DNA of 64,000 bases from Salinirussus salinus (GTDB lineage Archaea > Halobacteriota > Halobacteria > Halobacteriales > Haloarculaceae), in contig NZ_WOWO01000001.1 in the NCBI RefSeq assembly GCF_009831455.1, positions 496,001-560,000 of the forward strand, read 5' to 3'. Positions within the stretch are counted from its first letter, which is position 1; each line of letters starts with the position of its first letter. Below the pieces are notes generated by a model. The model saw only the letters and a list, made by a program, of their open reading frames with translations. It did not search any database and was not told where the DNA came from. The position numbers and the translations under genes are program-made. Below, piece by piece: positions 13,679 through 22,028 of this stretch.

Positions 13679-14101
13679 ATGAGGCGTGACCACTTCACTG
13701 TCGAGACAGACCCAGCGCGCGACCCGCCAGCCGTGGCCATCACCTTCGACGGCCCGGCGGGAACCCTCGCCGAGCGGCTCGCGGACGACGGCGTCCCCCC
13801 CGCCGAGGACGTCGATGTCGTCCTCCGGCTCCAGGGCCCGGTCGACGACCCCGACACGACCGGTGTACTCAGCCTGACGCGACGCCTCACCGGGGAGTAT
13901 CTGCTCGAAGTCAACGCGGAGGCGGCCGGGCTGCTCGAGGTCGTCAGCGCGGCCCGCGACGCCGAGGACACCTACGCCGTCCGGATCGAGCGGCCGGCCG
14001 ACGAGACGGTCGTCTACGAGAAGGGAACCTTCCTGGTCTACGACGAGGAGGGCAGCCTCCTGCGCCAGCACAGCCTCATCCCGAGCGGCGTCGAACTGTA
14101 G
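13679..14101 (+). CDS. small conserved haloarchaeal protein (DUF5793-like)
   Basis: A 140-aa soluble acidic protein beginning MRRDHFTVETDP, with alternating strands (LTGEYLLEVNAEAAG, TYAVRIERPADETVVYEKG). The opening MRRD(H/Y)F resembles a haloarchaeal family I recall as DUF5793; the assignment is unchecked and no function is known. Its 3' end overlaps the 3' end of the convergent sirtuin gene by 26 nt, so the two transcripts are partly antisense. Confidence 0.7.
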   Translation: MRRDHFTVETDPARDPPAVAITFDGPAGTLAERLADDGVPPAEDVDVVLRLQGPVDDPDTTGVLSLTRRLTGEYLLEVNAEAAGLLEVVSAARDAEDTYAVRIERPADETVVYEKGTFLVYDEEGSLLRQHSLIPSGVEL

Positions 14102-14837
14102 CGGCGACCTCCGGCAGGGCCTCCGTCACGTCCGCGCGGATGTCGTCGTCGGCCTGGCCGGTCACCGGCGTCTCCTCCAGATTCACGAGCGAGAGTCGCG
14201 CCCCCTCCCGCGCCGCCACGCGGGGCAGCGAGGCCGCGGGCTCGACCTTCAGCGAGGAACCGACCGCCAGGAAGACGTCGGCCTCACGGGCGTGCCGGCG
14301 GGCCTGCTGGAGCGCGCCAGTCGGGAGCTGCTCGCCGAAGAGTACGGTGTCGGGCTTGAAGACACCGCCACAGGAACACTCGGGGGGGAGCTCCCCCTCG
14401 CGGGCGCGCTGCTCGACGGGGTCGGCGTCCAGCCGGGTGCCACAGTCCTGGCAGGCGACCCGGCGGCTGTTGCCGTGGAGTTCGATGACCGACTCCGAGC
14501 CCGCCGTCTGGTGGAGTCCGTCGGTGTTCTGGGTGATGACGGCGTCGAGCTGCCCCGCCTCTTCGAGCTCCGCGAGCGCCTCGTGGGCGGCGTTGGGCGC
14601 GACGTCGTCGGGGAACATCCGCTCGGAGAGTTCGAGCCGTTCCGCCCAGAAGCCGCCGGGGTCGGCCTGGAACCGCGAGTAGTGAAAGTCCGCGGGGTCG
14701 AACTCCGTCTTCCAGATGCCGTCCTCGCCGCGAAAGGAGGGGATACCGGAGGCGGTGCTCACGCCCGCGCCCGTGAGCGCGGCGACGTGGTCGGCCTCCG
14801 CGATGGCCGCCGCGAGCGATTCCGTCAGGTGGCTCAT
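14076..14837 (-). CDS. Sir2-family NAD-dependent protein deacylase
   Basis: Sirtuin of 253 aa that removes acyl groups from lysine using NAD+. It has the NAD motif GAGVSTASGIPSFRG, the QNTDGLH motif and catalytic His in VIELHGNSRRVAC. The zinc ribbon is CQDC followed by ECSC. LFGEQLP and VGSSLKVEPA also match the family. The start is the ATG giving MSHLTESLAAAIAEAD; the frame stays open a further 438 bases upstream, but that extension is low-complexity and overlaps the divergent cupredoxin gene. In haloarchaea these enzymes may act on acetylated chromatin or metabolic proteins. Confidence 0.93.
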   Translation of the reverse strand: MSHLTESLAAAIAEADHVAALTGAGVSTASGIPSFRGEDGIWKTEFDPADFHYSRFQADPGGFWAERLELSERMFPDDVAPNAAHEALAELEEAGQLDAVITQNTDGLHQTAGSESVIELHGNSRRVACQDCGTRLDADPVEQRAREGELPPECSCGGVFKPDTVLFGEQLPTGALQQARRHAREADVFLAVGSSLKVEPAASLPRVAAREGARLSLVNLEETPVTGQADDDIRADVTEALPEVAATVRRRSG

Positions 14838-14967
14838 ACACGACAGTGGGCGCCGGCGCCCCAAAACGGTACTGCCGGCCGTCAACCGTGTCACAATCAT
14901 ACCTCCACAAAGTGATATCTCAGTGGAAAGAACGGCTTTGCGCCCGTCCGGTGACGTTCGAGGTGGG

Positions 14968-15996
14968 ATGACAGATCCCCATGACCAGTCATCGACCGAC
15001 GACTGGCCGGAGACTGACGCCCGCGTCGCGCGTCGAACCGTTCTGAAAGCAGCGGGCGCCTCCGCGGCACTGCTCGGGACGACCGGCGTCGCCGCCCAGT
15101 CCAGGCCGTCGGAGGATACGCCAGGGGAGGGGACGCCTGGGCACGGACCACCTGACGGCGGGGAGGGCGGGAAGACGTCGGACTCCCCGGCGGCGCTCGA
15201 CCCGCTGTTCGGCAAGCCCTCTGCCGGCCCGAACCCCTGTGGCGGGGACGCTGGCCCGGACTGCTTCGAGGACATCTCACCGACGCCGGACTACGAGGTC
15301 GAACTCCACATCGACCTGCCCGGCCTCCTCTTCGCGGTCGTCGAACAGGAACTGCTCTCGGTGGAGACACTCAACAGCATCAACGAGGACGTGGCCGACG
15401 GCGAGGTCACGCCGGGAAACCTCCACAATCCGAGGACGGAGCTCGAGGTCGAACAGCCCGACGGAAGCACCACGGGGGTCACCGTCGAGGGAGTCGCCCG
15501 ACTGCTCGCAGGCACCGTCGGCTTCCACTTCGAGCCCGCCGGACTCCACGTCGAGCCCGGCTCGGTAGTGCTGTTCAGCGCCGAGACGCCCGACCACGGC
15601 GTCGCTCCCTACCACGCACGCCACGGCCGGCAGAACCGGGTCCCCGACGGGGTCGGACCGTTCGCCTCGCCGCTGATTCCCGTCGGTGGCTACTGGCTGT
15701 TTTGCTTCTCGACGCCGGGGGTCTACGACTGTTACTGTCCGCCACACGACCCCTTCGGGATGGTGTTCCGGGTCGTCGTCTCCGATGGAGAGGGGGTCCC
15801 CGACCCGAACGTCGAAAACACCGGCCGGCCCCCGCCCGGCGCGAACGAGCTGCCGTCGGTGCTGGGCGGCCTGGACCCGAACGTCCCGAGTTCCCTGGCG
15901 GCGCTGAACTCGGAGGCACTCGCACCGGCTACCATCGTGGAGGACGGTGCCGTCTCCTGGGAGACGGTCGTCGCCTCCCACCGATCGGACGGCTGA
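14968..15996 (+). CDS. Tat-exported cupredoxin-domain protein
   Basis: This 342-aa protein carries a twin-arginine signal (VARRTVLKAAGASAALLGTT, ending near AAQS), followed by a low-complexity Gly/Pro/Asp spacer. The C-terminal half contains a cupredoxin fold with the type 1 copper ligands in order: His in PDHGVAPYH, then Cys, His and Met in YCPPHDPFGM. It is probably a cell-surface or periplasm-like copper electron carrier. The start was chosen at the ATG giving MTDPHDQSS; the GAGGTGG just before is too close to be a good ribosome site. No oxidase or nitrite reductase genes are adjacent, so the redox partner is unknown. Confidence 0.85.
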   Translation: MTDPHDQSSTDDWPETDARVARRTVLKAAGASAALLGTTGVAAQSRPSEDTPGEGTPGHGPPDGGEGGKTSDSPAALDPLFGKPSAGPNPCGGDAGPDCFEDISPTPDYEVELHIDLPGLLFAVVEQELLSVETLNSINEDVADGEVTPGNLHNPRTELEVEQPDGSTTGVTVEGVARLLAGTVGFHFEPAGLHVEPGSVVLFSAETPDHGVAPYHARHGRQNRVPDGVGPFASPLIPVGGYWLFCFSTPGVYDCYCPPHDPFGMVFRVVVSDGEGVPDPNVENTGRPPPGANELPSVLGGLDPNVPSSLAALNSEALAPATIVEDGAVSWETVVASHRSDG

Positions 15997-16147
15997 CCCC
16001 GGACTCCGGGGCGTCGCCGTCCTGCGGTGTCGGGCAGCCGGCGCCGGCGCCGCGGTGCCCGGAGTGGACTGACGGCAGCCTCGTGGTACCGACCCGCATT
16101 TCGATACTCCTAACACGGCTTCGGTGGAACTACCGGGAGAGTCCGAC

Positions 16148-17296
16148 ATGAAACTGCACGAGTATCAGGCGAAGGAGGTGTTCGCGGACGCCGGGATCCC
16201 GACGCCGTCCTCGGCGCTGGCGACGACCGTCGACGAGGCGGTCGACGCGGCGGGGGAGATCGGCTATCCGGTCGCGATCAAGGCGCAGGTACAGGTCGGC
16301 GGCCGCGGGAAGGCCGGCGGGATCAAACTCGTCGAGAGCGACGAGGAGGCCCGCGAGGCCGCCGACGCGATCCTGGGGATGGACCTCAAGGGCTACCACG
16401 TCGACCGCGTCCTCGTCGAGGAAGCCGTCGACTTCACGAACGAACTCTACGTGGGCGTGACGATGGACCGGGGCGAGGGCGAGCCCGTGGCGATGGTCTC
16501 GACCCGCGGCGGCGTCAACATCGAGGAAGTCGCGGCCGAGGACCCCGACGCCATCGCCCGCGAGCATATCGACCCCGCCTTCGGGATGCATCCGTTTCAG
16601 GCCCGCAAGGCGGTCTACGACGCCGGCGTCGACCGCGAGGTGGCAAACGACGTGGCGGGCGTCCTCCAGACGCTGTACGAGCTCTGGGACGAGAAGGACG
16701 GCGCCGACGCGGAGATCAACCCGCTGATGGTCACCGCCGACGACGAGGTCATCGCCGCCGACGCCGTGATGAACATCGACGACGACGCCCTCTTTCGCCA
16801 GCCCGACCTCGCGGAGATGGAGGAGGAAGCTGCGGAGGACGACCTCGAGGCCAAGGCCAACGAGTACGGCTTCGACTACGTCCGGCTCTCGGGCAACGTC
16901 GGCATCATCGGCAACGGCGCCGGCCTCGTGATGACGACGCTTGACCTGGTGGACTACTACGGCGGCGAACCCGCCAACTTCCTCGACATCGGCGGCGGCG
17001 CTCAGGCCGAGCGGGTCGCCAACGCGCTCGACATGGTCTTCTCCGACGGGAACGTCGACGCCGTCGTGTTCAACATCTTCGGCGGCATCACCCGCGGCGA
17101 CGAAGTCGCGAACGGGATCAACAGCGCGCTCGAACAGTTCGAGGAGATCCCCAAGCCGGTGATCGTCCGGCTCGCGGGGACCCGCTCGGAGGAAGGCATG
17201 GAGATACTCAACACTGACCTCGTGCAGGTAGAGGAGACACTGGAAGCAGCCGTCCAGGCCGCCGTCGCGGCCGCCGACGAGGAGGTGGAAGAATGA
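16148..17296 (+). CDS. sucC: succinate-CoA ligase (ADP-forming) subunit beta
   Basis: TCA-cycle enzyme subunit of 382 aa, the usual length. The N-terminal ATP-grasp domain opens MKLHEYQAKEVFADAGIPTP and contains KAQVQVGGRGKAGGIKL and AEINPLMVTADDEVIAADA. The CoA-ligase domain has GNGAGLVMTTLDLVDYYGG, FLDIGGGA and FNIFGGITRGDEVA. The start is ATG at 16148; in-frame codons upstream add only eight residues. SucD follows on the same strand after a 130-bp spacer, which is long for this operon and contains a strong hairpin. Confidence 0.97.
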   Translation: MKLHEYQAKEVFADAGIPTPSSALATTVDEAVDAAGEIGYPVAIKAQVQVGGRGKAGGIKLVESDEEAREAADAILGMDLKGYHVDRVLVEEAVDFTNELYVGVTMDRGEGEPVAMVSTRGGVNIEEVAAEDPDAIAREHIDPAFGMHPFQARKAVYDAGVDREVANDVAGVLQTLYELWDEKDGADAEINPLMVTADDEVIAADAVMNIDDDALFRQPDLAEMEEEAAEDDLEAKANEYGFDYVRLSGNVGIIGNGAGLVMTTLDLVDYYGGEPANFLDIGGGAQAERVANALDMVFSDGNVDAVVFNIFGGITRGDEVANGINSALEQFEEIPKPVIVRLAGTRSEEGMEILNTDLVQVEETLEAAVQAAVAAADEEVEE

Positions 17297-17359
17297 GTTC
17301 TGTCAGACCGTCCGTCGCTCGCCGTGCTCGCTCGGCTGGGACTGACAACCTCATGCTCA

Positions 17360-17384
17360 CCACCGCCGGGCGCGCCCGGCGTGG
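17360..17384 (+). repeat. stem-loop in the sucC-sucD spacer
   Basis: CCAC(C)GCCGGG-CGCG-CCCGGCGTGG forms a 10-bp stem with a single bulge; its core is an 18-bp perfect palindrome at 17364-17381. It sits mid-spacer and is flanked by repeated GCTCGC/GTGCTCG words. It could be an RNA processing or attenuation element, or only GC-rich filler. Confidence 0.45.
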
Positions 17385-17426
17385 CTCGCCTCGCGGTGCT
17401 CGGCTCGCCACCGGGGGGTGGTTCGC

Positions 17427-18296
17427 ATGAGCGTGCTCGTCGACTCCGAGACCCGTGTCGTGGTCCAGGGCATCACGGGCGGTGAGGGGAAGTTCCACAC
17501 CGAGCAGATGCTCGAGTACGGCACCAACGTCGTCGCGGGCGCGGTCCCGGGACGTGGCGGCCAGGAGGTCGCGGGCGTCCCCGTCTACGACACCGTCCAC
17601 GAGGCCGCCCGCGAGGAGGACGCCGACGCCTCCGTGGTCTTCGTCCCGCCGGCCTTCGCCGGGGACGCCTGCTTCGAGGCGCTCGACTCGCCGGTCGACC
17701 TGGTGGTGACGATCACCGAGGGGATCCCGACCCAGGACATGAGTCGCGTCTACCGGAAGCTCCGGGAGACCGACGCCCACATGGTCGGCCCGAACTGCCC
17801 CGGCGTCATCACGCCCGGCGAGTCCAAGCTGGGGATCCTGCCGGGCAACATCTTCTCCTCGGGTAACGTCGGCTTAGTCTCCCGCTCCGGCACCCTCACA
17901 TATCAGGTTGTGGACAACCTCACCGACCGCGGGCTCGGCCAGTCGACCGCCATCGGCATCGGCGGCGACCCGATCATCGGCACCGACTTCATCGGCGCCC
18001 TCGAACTCTTCGAGGCCGACCCCGACACGCACGCGGTCGTGATGTGCGGGGAGATCGGCGGCGAGGACGAGGAGGAAGCGGCCCGCTTCATCGGCGAGCA
18101 CATGGACACGCCGGTCGCGGGCTTCATCGCCGGCCGCACCGCGCCGCCGGGCAAGCGGATGGGCCACGCCGGCGCCATCGTCTCCGGCTCCGGCACCGGC
18201 ACGGCGGACTCGAAGATCACCGCACTCGAGAACAACGGCGTTCCCGTGGGCGACACGCCCGAAGAAGTGGCCGACCACGTCGAGGACCTGCTGTAG
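17427..18296 (+). CDS. sucD: succinate-CoA ligase (ADP-forming) subunit alpha
   Basis: CoA-binding, phosphohistidine-carrying subunit of 289 aa. It opens [19 protein letters not shown] and contains the CoA/NAD-like fold [38 protein letters not shown] and [12 protein letters not shown]. The active-site His is in [19 protein letters not shown]. The ATG at 17427 was chosen over one three codons upstream because homologues begin at MSVLVD. It forms the alpha/beta enzyme with SucC and makes ATP from succinyl-CoA. Confidence 0.97.
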   Translation: MSVLVDSETRVVVQGITGGEGKFHTEQMLEYGTNVVAGAVPGRGGQEVAGVPVYDTVHEAAREEDADASVVFVPPAFAGDACFEALDSPVDLVVTITEGIPTQDMSRVYRKLRETDAHMVGPNCPGVITPGESKLGILPGNIFSSGNVGLVSRSGTLTYQVVDNLTDRGLGQSTAIGIGGDPIIGTDFIGALELFEADPDTHAVVMCGEIGGEDEEEAARFIGEHMDTPVAGFIAGRTAPPGKRMGHAGAIVSGSGTGTADSKITALENNGVPVGDTPEEVADHVEDLL

Positions 18297-18453
18297 CCGC
18301 GACCCCGCCTCCGTCACCCGGAGGCTGTCAGGTCGCTGTGACTGGCCGGTCGCGAACGCCTCTTTTGTGACAGTATCTCACACGACTACCCCGTAGGTTT
18401 CAGGGTCGAGCGGCCTACTCCGGCCGGATCGCACTGCGTGAACGTTCCGATGG

Positions 18454-18464
18454 GATTTTATGAG
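18454..18464 (+). promoter_or_regulatory. TATA box of the small zinc-finger gene
   Basis: GATTTTATGAG is centred 27 nt before the ATG at 18485, the spacing for a leaderless transcript. Confidence 0.55.
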
Positions 18465-18484
18465 ATGCGCGAGGAGATCATGTT

Positions 18485-18718
18485 ATGACTCATACCTGTC
18501 GCGACTGCAAGCGGACGTTCAGCTCCGAGCTCGAACTCGAACTCCACCGGGACACCTGCTCGGAGGGCCAGCTGATCTGTGACTCCTGTGGCGAGCGGTT
18601 CGCGGAGCGGTCGGCCACGACCGACGGCTGGCACTATCGATGTCCCAACGAGGACTGTGACGGTGCCGGGATCGGCGAGGACATCCACAAGGTACAGGAC
18701 GTACGACTGGAAGCCTGA
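18485..18718 (+). CDS. small two-zinc-finger protein (DUF7128-like)
   Basis: This 77-aa protein has a C2H2-like finger, THTCRDCKRTFSSELELELH, with His and Cys following. A C4 ribbon follows, CDSCGERF with CPNEDCDG near residues 52-59. Such micro-zinc-finger proteins are numerous in haloarchaea and some affect adhesion, biofilm or stress adaptation; the partner of this one is unknown. It is transcribed alone from a well-placed TATA box and converges with the SRPBCC gene. Confidence 0.85.
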   Translation: MTHTCRDCKRTFSSELELELHRDTCSEGQLICDSCGERFAERSATTDGWHYRCPNEDCDGAGIGEDIHKVQDVRLEA

Positions 18719-18736
18719 CGTCCGGCTCCGCCCGCC

Positions 18737-19144
18737 TCACCCCTCCGCGAGGTCGGCGATCCGGTCCAGCGCCCGGCGACAGACCGGTGCGTAGCCGACG
18801 GCGTACAGCGGCAGTTCGAACCCGACGCGACAGGTGCCCTTTTTGATTCCCTCCGCCGGCTCGACGAAGTGACCGGTGGCCGGCACGCGCGCGACGCGCC
18901 AGGTCCATCGGTAGTCCCGGCAGGTCGCCACCGCGAACGGGAGCCAGATACCGCCCGGCACGCGGACGCGACCGGTCGTCCCCGCCTGGATGTAGCGGCG
19001 GTCGCACTCGACCGCGCGCACCGACGGCCCCCACTCGGGCCACCGCTCCGTGTCCGTCAGCAGGTCCCAGACTGTCTCGCGGTCGGCGCCGACCTCGCGG
19101 GTGACCGCGAGCCGGCGCCCGCCGGGCGTCCGTCGGCGTTCCAT
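18737..19144 (-). CDS. SRPBCC (START/polyketide-cyclase-fold) protein
   Basis: This 135-aa protein shows the family opening TREVGADRETVWDLLTDTERWPEWGPSV, then strands and a C-terminal helix (VCRRALDRIADLAEG). The fold makes a hydrophobic pocket for lipids, polyketides or aromatic ligands. No ligand-specific residues are recognisable. It is divergent from the ABC exporter operon with a 71-bp gap, but a functional link is not shown. Confidence 0.8.
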   Translation of the reverse strand: MERRRTPGGRRLAVTREVGADRETVWDLLTDTERWPEWGPSVRAVECDRRYIQAGTTGRVRVPGGIWLPFAVATCRDYRWTWRVARVPATGHFVEPAEGIKKGTCRVGFELPLYAVGYAPVCRRALDRIADLAEG

Positions 19145-19215
19145 GCCCTGCCTTCGTGTTCAGGCCTGATAACTGGACCCAACACATAGGACGGTGGCGC
19201 CGTAACGCGGAACCG

Positions 19216-20169
19216 ATGATAGAGGCCCGGGACCTGCGCAAGGAGTACGGCGGCTTCGCCGCCGTCGAGGGGAGCACGTTCTCGGTCGAGGCCGGCGAGG
19301 TGTTCGGCGTCGTCGGTCCCAACGGGGCGGGCAAGACGACGACGCTGAAGATGCTCGCAGGCCTGCTCGAACCCACCTCCGGGACCGCCACCGTCGCCGG
19401 CTACGACGCCGGCGAGACGGAGATGCGTACCCGGCTCGGCTTTCTGCCCGAGGAGTCACCGCTGTACGAGGAGATGACGCCCCTGTCGTACCTCCGGTTT
19501 TTCGCCGACCTCTACGACGTGCCCCGCGACATCGCCACCGAGCGGATCCACGGAACGCTGGACGAACTCGACCTGGACCACCGCGAGCGCCAGCTCGGCG
19601 ACATGTCCAAGGGGATGAAACGGAAGGTCGCCATCGCCCGCTCGCTGGTCAACGACCCCGACGTGCTGATCTACGACGAGCCCGCCAGCGGGCTGGACCC
19701 GCTCACCACGAACTACATCATCGAGTTCACCGAGAAACTCGCCGAGGAGGGCAAGACGGTCGTCTTCTCGGCACACAACCTCTTTCACGTCGAGTCGATC
19801 TGCGACCGGGTGGCGATCATGAACGAGGGAGAGATCGTCGCCCGCGGCGACCTCGCGGAACTGCAGGCCGAGCACGGGGAGACACGGTACCACGTCTACA
19901 CGAGCGTCGAGGTGCCGGACAGCGTCCGGGAGAACGGCCGGTACCGCCGCGTCGTTGGGAGCATGGACGCCGTCGACGGGATCCGGGAGGCAGCCGAGGC
20001 CGCCGGCGGGCGCGTCGAGGATATCCGCACCGAGGAGTCGAGTCTGGAGGAGGTCTTCCTCAACGTCGCCGAGGACGGGGCCAGCGCCGGTAGCCACAGT
20101 GACACCGACCGGCGGGGTGACGCGCCGGCCGGGGAGCGCCGACCGGACCCGGGGAGCGAGGAGGTCTGA
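19216..20169 (+). CDS. ABC-2 type exporter ATP-binding protein
   Basis: Nucleotide-binding subunit of 317 aa. Walker A is GPNGAGKTTT, the signature is GDMSKGMKRKVAIARSL (MSKGM in place of LSGGQ, common in NatA-like proteins), and Walker B is VLIYDEPASGLDP. H-loop: FSAHNLFHVE. An acidic, Gly/Asp-rich tail (about residues 288-317) has no homologue that I recognise. The start is ATG at 19216 (MIEARDLRKEYGG). It is first of three overlapping genes: its TGA shares one base with the next ATG. NatA-like exporters move Na+, drugs or lipids; the substrate here is unknown. Confidence 0.93.
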   Translation: MIEARDLRKEYGGFAAVEGSTFSVEAGEVFGVVGPNGAGKTTTLKMLAGLLEPTSGTATVAGYDAGETEMRTRLGFLPEESPLYEEMTPLSYLRFFADLYDVPRDIATERIHGTLDELDLDHRERQLGDMSKGMKRKVAIARSLVNDPDVLIYDEPASGLDPLTTNYIIEFTEKLAEEGKTVVFSAHNLFHVESICDRVAIMNEGEIVARGDLAELQAEHGETRYHVYTSVEVPDSVRENGRYRRVVGSMDAVDGIREAAEAAGGRVEDIRTEESSLEEVFLNVAEDGASAGSHSDTDRRGDAPAGERRPDPGSEEV

Positions 20170-22028
20170 TGCACCCGCGCAAGCTGTTGCGCATCGCCCG
20201 CTGGGAGGTGACGAAAAACGCCGGCGGGGTCGACCGCCGCACGCTCGCCGTCGCGGTCGGTGCGTTGCTCCTGCTGGGCGCGCTCGCGCCGGTCATCGCC
20301 GGCAGCGGCGTCGCGGTCGACCGCGGTATCTACCGCGTCGGGGTCGCCCCCGACAGCCCCTACCATCCCGTCGCCGCGGGCGACGACACCTTCGCGGTCC
20401 GCGGCCCCGAGCCCGAGGCGCTCCGGGAGGGCGACCTCGACCTGCTGGTGACAGGGGCTGACCCGGTGACGGTCCGGCCGGCTCCCGACGCGAAGGGCCG
20501 GGCGGCGGCCGCGGAGTTCCGGTCCGCCGTGGAGGCATACAACGACGCACAGCTGCAACGCGAGGGCGAGAACGCGACCGCCGCGTTCCCGGTGTCGGTC
20601 ACCCTGACCTACGAGGACCGGACCGCCGGCGCGGTCACGGCGGGCGGCGGCAGCGGTGACGCTGGCAGCGGTACCGCACCCGGTGGTGGCGGCGGGGACG
20701 GCGACGCTGGTGGTGACGCGGGCAGCTCCGGCTCCGGCGGGGGCGGACCCGGGGAGGGCGGGGGCAACTCGGGCGCGAGCGGCGCAGGCGGTACGAGCGG
20801 CGTGGGTGGCGCTCTCGGGAACCTCGGGTCCGGCAGCAGTTCCACGACCGACCCCTCGACCATCGCTCCCCCCTTCCCCTTCGAGTCGCTCGTGCTCGCC
20901 TTCGTTTTCGTCGTCCCCCTCAATTTCCTGATCCAGGCCTACGGCTCGACCTTCCTTTCGGAGCGGCTGAACCGCCGCGGGGAGTTGCTGCTCGTCTCGC
21001 CGGTGACCCGACTCGACATCATCGCCGGGAAGACGCTGCCGTACTTCCTGGGAGCGATGGCGCTGGAGGCGGCCATCGCGGTCGGCCTCACGTACCTCGC
21101 GACCGGCTCGCTCGGCGGGCTCGTCTCCGTGCTCGCCGTCGCGCCGCTCGTTCTCCTCTTTCTCGCGGCCACCTTCCTCGGGGCGATGTTCGCCCGCTCG
21201 TTCAAGGAGCTCACCTTCCTTACCGTGACGACCACGGTCACGCTGACGAGCTACGCCTTCGTCCCCGCGGTCTTCACCAATGCCGGTCCGGTCGCGCTCA
21301 TCTCGCCGCTGACCATCGTGGTGCGGGACCTCCAGGGCCAGGCGGTCTCCCTGCTCGAGTTCGCTTTCTCGACGCTGCCGCCGCTGCTGACCGCCGCGGT
21401 TCTGTTCGGGCTCGGCGCCGGACTCTACCGCGAGGAGGACATGTTCGCCCAGCGGTCGGTCCCGCTGAAGGTGCTCGACGCGCTGGCCGGCCCCGTCCGC
21501 AAGCGCTGGCACGTCGGCGCCCTGACCGCCCTCCTGATCCCCTTCGTCTTCGTGCTCGAACTGCTCGCGGTCGCCTTCCTGTTCGCGCTCGGCGAACTCT
21601 CCATCCCGCTGGTGCTCGTTGCCGTCGCGGTCATCGAGGAGGTGGCGAAGAGCCTCCACGTCTACGCCAGCTTCGAACACGGGCGCTTCGAGCGGACCGC
21701 GCGGGCGGGCCTGCTCGTCGGCGCCATCAGCGGCGTCGGCTTCTTCCTGGCGGAGAAGCTGACGGCCATCGCGCAGGCGGTCGGCCTCGACGCGGTCCCC
21801 ACCGGCGAGGCGGCCCTGAGGACCGGCCTGATCCAGGGCGCCGACCCCGTCGTGTTGCTCGTCGCCTCCCTCGCCCTCCCGCTGCTGTTACACGTCGTCA
21901 CCGCAGCCATCTCGGCGGCCGGTGCGAGCCGGAGCCGCCGGGCCTACGCCGCTGCGCTCGCGGTCGCCATCGCGGTCCACCTCGCCTACAATCTCGCTAT
22001 CTTCGGGGCGGTGGTCGGCCGTGTCTGA
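20169..22028 (+). CDS. ABC-2 permease fused to a PrsW-like intramembrane protease domain
   Basis: A 619-aa fusion. Residues 1-430 are an ABC-2 permease: an N-terminal helix at about 28-47, an external domain, a Gly/Ser/Asp linker of about 70 residues (158-226) with almost no other residues, then helices including RLNRRGELLLVSPVTRLDIIAGK. From about residue 445 a second membrane domain carries PrsW-type motifs: EEVAK (490-494), GFFLAEK (about 523-529), LLHVVTAAISAAG (about 574-586) and VHLAYN near the end. In PrsW these Glu/His residues form the active site of site-1 proteases acting on membrane proteins. Translation is coupled on both sides. The fusion point is within a continuous frame with no sign of frameshift. 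Confidence 0.85.
   Translation: MHPRKLLRIARWEVTKNAGGVDRRTLAVAVGALLLLGALAPVIAGSGVAVDRGIYRVGVAPDSPYHPVAAGDDTFAVRGPEPEALREGDLDLLVTGADPVTVRPAPDAKGRAAAAEFRSAVEAYNDAQLQREGENATAAFPVSVTLTYEDRTAGAVTAGGGSGDAGSGTAPGGGGGDGDAGGDAGSSGSGGGGPGEGGGNSGASGAGGTSGVGGALGNLGSGSSSTTDPSTIAPPFPFESLVLAFVFVVPLNFLIQAYGSTFLSERLNRRGELLLVSPVTRLDIIAGKTLPYFLGAMALEAAIAVGLTYLATGSLGGLVSVLAVAPLVLLFLAATFLGAMFARSFKELTFLTVTTTVTLTSYAFVPAVFTNAGPVALISPLTIVVRDLQGQAVSLLEFAFSTLPPLLTAAVLFGLGAGLYREEDMFAQRSVPLKVLDALAGPVRKRWHVGALTALLIPFVFVLELLAVAFLFALGELSIPLVLVAVAVIEEVAKSLHVYASFEHGRFERTARAGLLVGAISGVGFFLAEKLTAIAQAVGLDAVPTGEAALRTGLIQGADPVVLLVASLALPLLLHVVTAAISAAGASRSRRAYAAALAVAIAVHLAYNLAIFGAVVGRV

Noticed and set aside
17297-17426. A small gene in the sucC-sucD spacer
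   Set aside because: Short frames in it are repeat-derived Arg/Ser/Ala words without a start context.
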